This document shows, in pieces, positions 1 to 4,596 of a DNA stretch of 8,131 nucleotides; positions within the stretch are counted from its first letter, which is position 1; every line of letters begins with the position of its first letter. The notes beneath the pieces are model-generated. The model saw only the letters and a program-made list of their open reading frames with translations, ran no database searches and was not told where the DNA came from. The position numbers and the translations under genes are program-made. Origin of the DNA: B3-G11 sp039714175 (GTDB lineage: Bacteria; Actinomycetota; Acidimicrobiia; Spongiisociales; UBA5794); contig JBDLJV010000095.1 in assembly GCA_039714175.1 (NCBI GenBank), positions 1 to 8,131 on the forward strand. The letters run 5' to 3'.

Positions 1-11
1 CATATCCGGCT

Positions 12-524
12 TTATGTCTGGCGGCCGTGCAGGCCGTGGCAGCGTTTGTGCTTGAGTCCTGACCCGCAAGGGCATCGTTCGTTTCGCCCAATCTTGGAGC
101 CAGTCGTCGGATGACGCGATGTGAGCTTCGATACAAATCCTTCCTGTTGTTCTCGGGCCTCGAGTTCATCCTCCCAACGTCCCAGTCGCTCACTCCTTTC
201 GCGCATCCGTGCCTCGTCGATGTTCACTTTGTGTTCTCGGGCTTCGATCCCGGCCTCTCGACTCTCGAACCCCTCGACTGCCTGCTGAGCAAACACCGGC
301 CACTCACCAGCAGTGTGTTCACCGAACACACTGAGCAGCTCTCGGTCGATGAGCATCGCCACGGCTCGACCCATCGAGACCCCGGTAGCGGCGCAGTACC
401 GCTTCCATGTAGCCCACTTCGCCCCGGTCGCTGGTACCCGCAGCGTCCGACACGCCTCATCGTCACCAACGCCAGCAAGCAGCTTCCGGTCGATTCTCGC
501 CAACGTGCCTCTATCCAGGTCCAT
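12..524 (-). CDS. SEC-C zinc-motif protein, possible DNA-binding N-terminus
   Basis: A 170-residue protein ending in a SEC-C zinc-binding motif: C151-x-C153, a glycine/lysine-rich stretch, then C162-H163. The family uses this motif (first described at the SecA C-terminus) to hold zinc and contact partners; its role in stand-alone proteins is mostly unknown. Residues about 84-128 are highly charged with Glu/Arg spacing typical of a coiled coil. Residues about 35-63 (KWATWKRYC, then GVSMGRAVAMLIDREL) resemble the helical half of a ribbon-helix-helix domain; this is my inference. The frame stays open upstream to a TTG at 563 and an ATG at 548, but I choose the ATG at 524 because AGGTGA lies 5 nt before it and a TATACA -10-like box at 548-553 would put the transcript start downstream of the other starts. 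It probably belongs to the integrative element. Function unknown. Confidence 0.8.
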   Translation of the reverse strand: MDLDRGTLARIDRKLLAGVGDDEACRTLRVPATGAKWATWKRYCAATGVSMGRAVAMLIDRELLSVFGEHTAGEWPVFAQQAVEGFESREAGIEAREHKVNIDEARMRERSERLGRWEDELEAREQQEGFVSKLTSRHPTTGSKIGRNERCPCGSGLKHKRCHGLHGRQT

Positions 525-529
525 CAGAG

Positions 530-883
530 TCACCTGCGATGTGCACATGTATACATCCCGCAACTTGTTGCACGTGCGTGTGTGATTTGGGGGTGTCTGT
601 GCGCAATCGCGACGCGAAGGCCGGTGTCATGGTCGATCTTCAGATAGCGGCTGTCGTGCGTTGTGGTCATGCGGCTCAGATCCTGTTGTGGGGCTTCTTG
701 ATCGTGGGACTGCATTGGCCTGCTGGCGTCTGCTGGATGCAGAGAATCCTCCTGTGGTTGGGCCCTGGGCGAACCAGAGAGGCCCTGGACGGCTTGTTCG
801 GCCCTCGGGCGGCCAACTGGATGAACCAGGTCGCCGTCGACGACAGGATCTCCACTTCGGCAACTGGGCGTTCTGTGCTCCAT
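530..883 (-). CDS. Possible hypothetical ORF upstream of the SEC-C gene
   Basis: An open frame of 117 codons from ATG 883 to a TGA that ends 5 bp before the preferred ATG (524) of the SEC-C gene, so the two could be translationally coupled. GC is high at codon position 1 and lower at position 2, as in real genes. The product is polar, Pro/His/Gln-rich, and matches no family I know. A shorter version could begin at ATG 670 (46 residues, MTTTHDSRYLKIDH...), with AGGA about 10 nt upstream. Against it: no good Shine-Dalgarno before ATG 883, odd composition, and other frames on both strands are also open here. It begins 21 bp from the left repeat array, mirroring the position of xis relative to the right array. 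Confidence 0.25.
   Translation of the reverse strand: MEHRTPSCRSGDPVVDGDLVHPVGRPRAEQAVQGLSGSPRAQPQEDSLHPADASRPMQSHDQEAPQQDLSRMTTTHDSRYLKIDHDTGLRVAIAHRHPQITHARATSCGMYTCAHRR
538..577. promoter_or_regulatory. Tandem-palindrome operator/promoter region of the SEC-C gene
   Basis: Two perfect 8-bp palindromes lie side by side: TGTGCACA (540-547) and TGTATACA (548-555). Two more symmetric elements follow: CAAC-tt-GTTG (561-570) and the palindrome GCACGTGC (570-577). On the minus strand TATACA (553 to 548) matches TATAAT at 4 of 6 positions and sits 24 nt before ATG 524, so the palindromes would overlap the promoter. Contiguous short palindromes are typical operators for ribbon-helix-helix or similar small dimeric repressors; autoregulation by the SEC-C protein is a guess. 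No clear -35 is visible. Confidence 0.4.
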
Positions 884-903
884 GACCGTGCAATAGACAC
901 CCC

Positions 904-960
904 AACCCTCTCACCAGAGTGTCATCAACCCTCTCACCAGAATGTCATCACAGTGTCATC
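904..960 (-). repeat. Left array of 11-bp-phased repeats
   Basis: Read on the minus strand from 958 down, the array consists of TGACACTGTGA, TGACATTCTGG, TGAGAGGGTTGA, TGACACTCTGG and TGAGAGGGTT. The units begin with TGA every 11-12 bp, which is close to one helical turn. The stretch 927-960 is an inverted copy of 1103-1136, with 32 of 34 positions matching. The array reads away from xis, toward the minus-strand ORF that may start at 883. Confidence 0.75.
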
Positions 961-1093
961 GGCAACGCTGACACCGCTAGAAGCCATACGCCACAAGGAC
1001 TTTCGTAGGTTCGGCGGTGATCGCCGCCGACCCGGCCGATCGTTGCCTGACGGACGCCGGCGGCGTAGCCCGAATTCGCGTTGACAGGGTTAC
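961..1093. other. Spacer between the inverted repeat arrays, no gene seen
   Basis: This stretch of about 130 bp contains no supported gene. It holds a GC-rich run of short inverted repeats (for example GGCGGTGATCGCCGCC at 1013-1028) and ends with a consensus-like TTGACA at 1081-1086. It may be a control region for divergent transcription, an integrase/excisionase arm-site region, or the inside of a small non-coding mobile element; the sequence does not decide between these. Confidence 0.4.
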
Positions 1094-1108
1094 TGACACT
1101 CTGATGAC
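1081..1108 (+). promoter_or_regulatory. Candidate promoter for xis-int
   Basis: TTGACA at 1081-1086 is a perfect -35 hexamer. The best -10 at normal spacing is GATGAC at 1103-1108 (16-bp spacer), which matches TATAAT at only 3 of 6 positions. It overlaps the right repeat array, so a protein bound to the repeats would block it. The -35 is convincing and the -10 is weak. Confidence 0.3.
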
Positions 1109-1136
1109 ACTCTGATGACATTCTGATGAGAGGGTT
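1094..1136 (+). repeat. Right array of 11-bp-phased repeats
   Basis: Three exact-period 11-bp units, TGACACTCTGA (1094-1104), TGACACTCTGA (1105-1115) and TGACATTCTGA (1116-1126), are followed by TGAGAGGGTT (1127-1136). It is the inverted partner of the left array at 904-960. It ends 18 bp before the xis start codon and just upstream of its Shine-Dalgarno, a suitable position for an operator of the xis-int operon or for arm-type recombinase sites. Confidence 0.8.
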
Positions 1137-1154
1137 CCGGCGGAGGATCAGGCC

Positions 1155-1349
1155 ATGGAGTCCCCCGATAGGCTGCTCACCGTTGAAGATCTCGCCGAGT
1201 ATCTCGGCGTGCCGGTCGCCACGCTCTACGCATGGCGATACCGCCGCCAAGGACCGCCGGGATTCCGCGTCGGCAGGCATGTTCGCTTTCGTTGGAGCGA
1301 CGTCGAGGCTTGGATCGAGGACCGCATCGCACAGACGCGTCACAGCTGA
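1155..1349 (+). CDS. xis: Excisionase-like MerR/AlpA-type HTH protein
   Basis: A 64-residue protein with the helix-turn-helix pattern of the HTH_17/excisionase family: LTVEDLAEYLGVPVATLYAWRYRRQGPPGFRVG (written here over residues 8-40), then the wing VRFRWSDVEAWIE at residues 43-55. It is nearly the whole domain with nothing else attached, as usual for phage and ICE Xis/AlpA proteins. These bind DNA near attachment sites and direct the integrase toward excision, or act as transcription regulators. A strong Shine-Dalgarno GGAGGA (1142-1147) lies 7 nt before the ATG and fixes the start. It precedes the integrase gene on the same strand by 170 bp. Fold and class are confident; the excisionase role rests on context. 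Confidence 0.88.
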   Translation: MESPDRLLTVEDLAEYLGVPVATLYAWRYRRQGPPGFRVGRHVRFRWSDVEAWIEDRIAQTRHS

Positions 1350-1353
1350 GTGA

Positions 1354-1518
1354 CACAATCTCAAGAGAACTGCGCATGGCCACGAGGCTGCGCTGGCTGT
1401 CGACCACAGCCGGAGACGAATCGATGACCAACTGAACAGCGAGGACACTAAACGATCCTTGGAAGGCATGATCCTGAGCGACGAGGACATTCGAACCCGA
1501 CAGACAAGAGAGGCGTGA
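1354..1518 (+). pseudogene. Possible short coding remnant between xis and int
   Basis: One frame is open from a stop at 1351 to a TGA at 1516-1518, one base before the integrase ATG. It reads like a protein (RIDDQLNSEDTKRSLEGMIL, then SDEDIRTRQTREA) but has no ATG, GTG or TTG until TTG 1459 and ATG 1468, and the ATG has no properly spaced Shine-Dalgarno. It could be the tail of a gene whose start was lost, or chance. Its stop abutting the int start would allow translational coupling. Confidence 0.22.
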
Positions 1519-1519
1519 C

Positions 1520-2656
1520 ATGGCACGCATTCGGAAGCACAGAAGCAAATGGCAGGTTCTCTACCGCGACCCGGCCACCAAGCGAGAACGGTCCGCAGGA
1601 GTGTTCAGCCGAAGGGCGGACGCCACGAGGCAACTGCGAGCTGTCGAGTACAAGCTCGAGGCTGGTGAGTGGATCGACCCGACGCTGCAGGCCACGCTCT
1701 ACGCGGATTGGGCACGGACGTGGATTGAAGCCAGAAGCGATCTCAAACCAAAGACGCTCGACGGGTACGTGTCACTGCTCAACAGCCGAGTCCTTCCAGC
1801 TTTCGGAGACGTGCGGCTCAGGGACATCAGAGCCATCGACGTGGAGCAATGGGTCGCGGACATGGCAACGGAAGGCCTGTCGCCGTCACGGACGCGGCAG
1901 GCGTACAACGTGCTCTCCTCATCGCTGAAAGCAGCAGTCCGCAGTGACATGATTCGCGTGAACCCGGCAGACGGAGCGAAGCTGCCGAAGATCAAGATCA
2001 ACGAGATGCGACACCTCACACCTGCCGAGATCGAGACCATCGCCAACCGCGTTGGTGACGAATATGAGACACTTGTCTACGTCCTCGCATACTGCGCCCT
2101 TCGGGCAGGGGAAGCGGTGGCCCTGAGACGCAAGAGCGTGAACATAGTACGGAGCGAACTACGCATCACGGAGTCGGCAACCGAGATCAACGGACGCATC
2201 GAGTTTGGCGCCACGAAGAACCGACGCAGCCGGAACGTCACTGTCCCCAAGTTCCTGATGAAACGCGTCGAAGAGCACCTCGACGCCTACGTGTCACAAG
2301 ATCCGGATGCCCTCGTGTTCGGATCTCCTCGGGGTGGCCCACTGCGGCTCTCGAACTTCCGTCATCGAATCTGGTTGCCAGCGCTCGAGGGCACAGAGCT
2401 CGAAGGTGTGAGAATCCATGACCTGCGACATACAGCGGCCTCGATACTCATCAACCAGGGACTGCACCCGAAGATCGTGCAACAGCATCTTGGGCACTCG
2501 AGCATCGTCGTGACGATGGACCGCTACGGACACCTGTACCCATCGGACACCGAACGTGTCCAGGACGCGCTCGACGCTGCATTCGAAACTGGGCTTGTTG
2601 AGTCGACGAGTCCGAGTGTCGAACCCGAGGCGGACCAGCAGAAGGCTGGTGCCTGA
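1520..2656 (+). CDS. int: Tyrosine recombinase (phage/ICE-type integrase)
   Basis: A 378-residue site-specific recombinase that integrates and excises the element between attP and a chromosomal attB. Order: N-terminal arm-binding region (1-50, MARIRKHRSKWQVLYRDPAT is the usual start of actinobacterial integrases), SAM-like core-binding domain (about 55-150), and catalytic domain (about 165-345). All expected catalytic residues are visible: R195 (CALRAGE), K233 (ATKN), H300 and R303 (IHDLRH), H326 (QQHLGHSS) and the nucleophile Y336 (MDRYGHLY). GAGAGG lies 6 nt before the ATG. It appears intact and full length. The last 24 residues (355-378) plus the stop are duplicated in diverged form at 4070-4144. 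Downstream lies the fic gene instead of an obvious att site. Family is certain; the att site it uses is inferred. Confidence 0.96.
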   Translation: MARIRKHRSKWQVLYRDPATKRERSAGVFSRRADATRQLRAVEYKLEAGEWIDPTLQATLYADWARTWIEARSDLKPKTLDGYVSLLNSRVLPAFGDVRLRDIRAIDVEQWVADMATEGLSPSRTRQAYNVLSSSLKAAVRSDMIRVNPADGAKLPKIKINEMRHLTPAEIETIANRVGDEYETLVYVLAYCALRAGEAVALRRKSVNIVRSELRITESATEINGRIEFGATKNRRSRNVTVPKFLMKRVEEHLDAYVSQDPDALVFGSPRGGPLRLSNFRHRIWLPALEGTELEGVRIHDLRHTAASILINQGLHPKIVQQHLGHSSIVVTMDRYGHLYPSDTERVQDALDAAFETGLVESTSPSVEPEADQQKAGA

Positions 2657-2694
2657 AGCTGTGGCGGACGATGCGAAACTAGCGACACCAGGAG

Positions 2695-2727
2695 AACCTT
2701 TGAATTACACCCCCGTAATTAAAGGTT
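2695..2727. promoter_or_regulatory. AT-rich palindrome upstream of fic
   Basis: AACCTTT-g-AATTAC (2695-2708) and GTAATTAAAGGTT (2715-2727) pair over 13 bp with one bulged G and a loop ACCCCC. It is strikingly AT-rich for this window. The arm sequence AACCTTTAAT occurs again at 2809-2818 across the fic start codon. TTTT at 2726-2729 follows, so it might end the int transcript, but the low-GC stem and the repeated half-site fit an operator better. Confidence 0.5.
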
Positions 2728-2807
2728 TTGGCGGCAAAGCTGTCTATTCGGCGATGGTTGGCAAGCCACCCTTGCGTGTGAGGCAGTGAATGCAATGTTT
2801 GCTCTGC

Positions 2808-2819
2808 TAACCTTTAATG
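2808..2819 (+). promoter_or_regulatory. Candidate -10 box and half-site at the fic start
   Basis: TAACCT (2808-2813) fits the TANNNT -10 pattern and lies 6 nt before GTG 2820, the codon after the ATG I use. The same bases carry AACCTTTAAT (2809-2818), an arm of the palindrome at 2695-2727. This suggests leaderless expression with a regulator covering the start; no convincing -35 is visible. Confidence 0.35.
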
Positions 2820-3995
2820 GTGATCATCGCTGACATCGAACAAAGCCCAATCGGAAGGCTGGTGCCGATCGAGGGCTACGACGAGCGTTTCGACGAGTCG
2901 TTCAGTCACTTCGCCTATGTGCCGGATCCGTTGCTCCAATCCCTGCAACTGTCTAATGACACGTGGATGATGGTCGTGGAGGCGGAACGGCAGCTGGGGC
3001 GGCTTGATGAAGCTGGCCATCGCCTGCCGGACCCCGACGTCGTGCGGCGGCCCCAGATCATCCGGGAGGCGCAGAGCACCTCAGCTCTCGAGGGCACTCA
3101 TGTTGCGTTCACCGAGATTGTTGAGGCGGAGATGGAGGAACTTCTCACTGTCGATCCCGAGATGCGAGAGGTCCTCAATTACATCCGTATCGCCTCGTCG
3201 GCGGTGAACCAGATTGATGAGCGTCGGATAGCGATTGGGTTCCTCAACGAGCTGCAGTCGGAGCTGGTAGCCGGTACTGATTCCGATGGTCCCGACTCCG
3301 GCAGAATCCGTTCGAAGCAGGTATTCATTGGCCCGCGAAACGCACGCGTTGTTGATGCACGATTCATTCCGGCTCCCCCCGGTGACCTCGTCGAGTCTGG
3401 TTATCGAGCATGGTCGGATTGGATGAATGACGACAGCATATCGATGCCAGCCGTGGTCAGGACGGCGCTCGGTCATTATCAGTTCGAGACTCTCCATCCG
3501 TATGCCGACGGAAATGGTCGGCTCGGGCGTCTCGTGATTCTTCTGCAACTACTCGAAGCTGGAATCATTCGCGAGGCCCTCTTGACTGTTTCGCCGTGGT
3601 TCGAGGATCGAAGAACCGAGTATCAGGACCAGCTACTGCGCGTGAGTCAGACGGGTGACTTCGACACGTGGGTTCGGTTCTTCGCCCAGGGGCTGAGGGA
3701 TCAGGCTGAGCAGACTGTGGCGAGAATCGAGGCACTCATGGAGTTCGCTGAGCATGTGCGAAACACCATCACCGCGAGAGACATCCGTGGAACAGGCCGA
3801 AAGGTCGCGGAAGACCTGATAGCGAACCCGGTTGTTTGGCCAGCCGCCCTCAAGACTCGTTACGGCGTGTCTTACGTCGCAGCCAACAACGCCGTTGCCC
3901 GATTGGTGGAGTCTGGCCTTATCGAGGAAGTCACAGGACGTCGGTACGATCGCGTCTTCGTGTGTACCGCCGTTCACCGGATCGTGGCAATGTAG
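2817..3995 (+). CDS. fic: Fic-domain protein AMPylase, class II, with C-terminal winged helix
   Basis: A 392-residue Fic enzyme; the family moves AMP (sometimes other nucleotide parts) from a nucleotide onto hydroxyl side chains of target proteins. Residues about 15-65 form a Fic N-terminal region. The self-inhibitory helix carries TSALEG at 88-93, matching (S/T)xxxE(G/N), whose Glu92 blocks productive ATP binding; its position before the Fic core makes this class II. The flap segment FIGPRNARVVDARFIPAPP runs from 170. The catalytic motif HPYADGNGRLGR at 227-238 is complete. Residues about 325-385 look like a winged helix (WPAALKTRYGVSYVAANNAVARL in part), as in the Shewanella Fic protein. 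No separate antitoxin gene is present, consistent with internal inhibition. The start is ATG 2817 or GTG 2820; no Shine-Dalgarno is visible. It sits as cargo between int and tRNA-Phe. The target is unknown. Confidence 0.93.
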   Translation: MVIIADIEQSPIGRLVPIEGYDERFDESFSHFAYVPDPLLQSLQLSNDTWMMVVEAERQLGRLDEAGHRLPDPDVVRRPQIIREAQSTSALEGTHVAFTEIVEAEMEELLTVDPEMREVLNYIRIASSAVNQIDERRIAIGFLNELQSELVAGTDSDGPDSGRIRSKQVFIGPRNARVVDARFIPAPPGDLVESGYRAWSDWMNDDSISMPAVVRTALGHYQFETLHPYADGNGRLGRLVILLQLLEAGIIREALLTVSPWFEDRRTEYQDQLLRVSQTGDFDTWVRFFAQGLRDQAEQTVARIEALMEFAEHVRNTITARDIRGTGRKVAEDLIANPVVWPAALKTRYGVSYVAANNAVARLVESGLIEEVTGRRYDRVFVCTAVHRIVAM

Positions 3996-4069
3996 CCGCG
4001 GTACTCCAAGGTGTCCCGCGGCGAGTCCCCTTGAACAGCCCACAACGATATCTTCCTCTCCCAAGTCGA
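3996..4069. other. Short intergenic stretch after fic
   Basis: I see no gene, hairpin with a T-run or integrase similarity here. The similarity to the integrase 3' end begins at about 4070, so a junction between fic-linked DNA and older element DNA should lie in or at the end of this stretch. Confidence 0.4.
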
Positions 4070-4144
4070 TGGGAGGCTGGTCTGGTTGGGTCGACTACTC
4101 CTAGTGGCGGACCGGAAGCGGACCAGATGCAGACCGGAGCCTGA
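4070..4144 (+). pseudogene. 3' remnant of a second integrase gene
   Basis: The 25 codons ending at TGA 4142-4144 encode WEAGLVGSTTPSGGPEADQM plus QTGA, against FETGLVESTSPSVEPEADQQ plus KAGA at the end of the intact integrase (2582-2656). By my hand alignment 15 of 24 residues and 55 of 75 bases match with no gap. Nothing before 4070 aligns. The tail lies beyond the catalytic domain, so this fragment has no recombinase function. It points toward the 3' end of tRNA-Phe (4208), where an integrase gene next to its attachment site would sit. Confidence 0.7.
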
Positions 4145-4175
4145 GGCGCTGGTTACGCCGATGACCTTGCGAACG

Positions 4176-4205
4176 CTGAAACCCCTGCCGTAGCAAGGGT
4201 TTCAG
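4176..4205 (-). terminator. Hairpin after tRNA-Phe, probable tRNA-cluster terminator
   Basis: CTGAAACCC (4176-4184) and GGGTTTCAG (4197-4205) form a perfect 9-bp stem around a 12-nt loop, 2 nt beyond the encoded CCA of tRNA-Phe. No T-run follows in either direction, which is common for actinobacterial terminators. It could instead be core-type inverted arms of an integration site, because an integrase remnant ends about 30 bp away. Confidence 0.5.
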
Positions 4206-4207
4206 GC

Positions 4208-4283
4208 TGGTGGTCAGGGGCAGGATCGAACTGCCGACCCCCGGTTTTTCAGACCGGTGCTCTACCAGCTGAGCTACCTGACC
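4208..4283 (-). tRNA. tRNA-Phe (GAA)
   Basis: The cloverleaf folds completely: acceptor GGTCAGG/CCTGACC, D stem GCTC/GAGC, anticodon stem CCGGT/ACCGG with loop CTGAAAA (anticodon GAA), T stem GGCAG/CTGCC with loop TTCGATC, discriminator A, and an encoded CCA at 4208-4210. The length is 73 nt without CCA. It is last in the Glu-Asp-Phe cluster. Its 3' end faces the integrase remnant, making it the likely attB-derived site of the element family. Confidence 0.97.
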
Positions 4284-4326
4284 ATCGGAACCGCCCGGAC
4301 CTTCCGGTCCGAGCGAGCTCAAGATC

Positions 4327-4404
4327 TGGCGGGAGCGACGGGATTTGAACCCGCGACCTCCGGCTTGACAGGCCGGCGTGAACTCCAGACTTCACCACGC
4401 CCCC
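4327..4404 (-). tRNA. tRNA-Asp (GTC)
   Basis: Acceptor GGGGGCG pairs with CGCTCCC (one G-T), D stem GTGA/TCAC, anticodon stem CCGGC/GCCGG with loop CTGTCAA (anticodon GTC), T stem GCGGG/CCCGT with loop TTCAAAT, discriminator G as expected for Asp, and an encoded CCA at 4327-4329. Body length is 75 nt. It lies 6 nt after tRNA-Glu and 43 nt before tRNA-Phe, so the three are probably co-transcribed. Confidence 0.97.
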
Positions 4405-4410
4405 GCGTTG

Positions 4411-4483
4411 TGCCCCCAGGGGAATTCGAATCCCCGTTGCCGCCTTGAAAGGGCGGAGTCCTAGGCCTCTGGACGATGGGGGC
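4411..4483 (-). tRNA. tRNA-Glu (TTC)
   Basis: Acceptor GCCCCCA/TGGGGGC, D stem GTCC/GGAC, anticodon stem CCGCC/GGCGG with loop CTTTCAA (anticodon TTC), T stem GGGGA/TCCCC with loop TTCGAAT, discriminator A. Body length is 73 nt. CCA is not encoded (CAA follows the acceptor), unlike the other two tRNAs here. It is first in the cluster and its 5' end is near a -10 box. Confidence 0.97.
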
Positions 4484-4494
4484 AGGGAGCCAAC

Positions 4495-4500
4495 ATTGTA
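4495..4500 (-). promoter_or_regulatory. -10 box of the tRNA cluster
   Basis: On the minus strand TACAAT (5 of 6 to TATAAT, directly preceded by TG) ends 11 nt before the tRNA-Glu 5' end, leaving a short 5' leader. A second box, TATACT at 4528-4533, also matches 5 of 6. No clear -35 is seen for either. Confidence 0.5.
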
Positions 4501-4584
4501 CAGAGAAGGACCGGCTACGGACAGTGGAGTATATCCGGGCTCGGCGGCTCGTGGCCATCGCGATTGGATGCGTGTCCTTGCGGG

Positions 4585-4590
4585 TATCGT
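4585..4590 (+). promoter_or_regulatory. -10 box of the 4597 gene, leaderless arrangement
   Basis: TATCGT fits TANNNT and lies exactly 6 nt before ATG 4597, so transcription would start at or next to the start codon. There is no Shine-Dalgarno before this ATG, as expected for a leaderless transcript. A weak -35 candidate is TTGGAT at 4564-4569 (15-bp spacer). Confidence 0.45.
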
Positions 4591-4596
4591 GAAGCC

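Noticed and set aside
111..647. Plus-strand open frame of 178 codons opposite the SEC-C gene
   Set aside because: It is antisense to a gene with a recognisable zinc motif; its product has no family features and its start has no ribosome-binding site.
661..900. Degenerate transposase fragment
   Set aside because: Several frames on both strands were read for IS3, IS21, IS256 or IS481 motifs. No DDE-type or other convincing motif was found, so no insertion sequence is claimed.
904..1136. CRISPR-like array
   Set aside because: The repeats are 11 bp with no spacers between them and occur as two inverted groups, so they are not CRISPR.
948..1526. Minus-strand open frame of 192 codons opposite xis
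   Set aside because: It runs through the repeat array and the whole xis gene, which has an HTH domain and a strong Shine-Dalgarno. The product is low-complexity and matches nothing.
2556..2789. Small ORF bridging int and fic as an antitoxin
   Set aside because: It begins inside int in another frame, has no ribosome-binding site, and crosses the palindrome at 2695-2727. No antitoxin features are visible.
2817..3995. Doc-type toxin with Phd antitoxin
   Set aside because: The protein is a long class II Fic with its own inhibitory motif (TSALEG), and no antitoxin ORF lies on either side.
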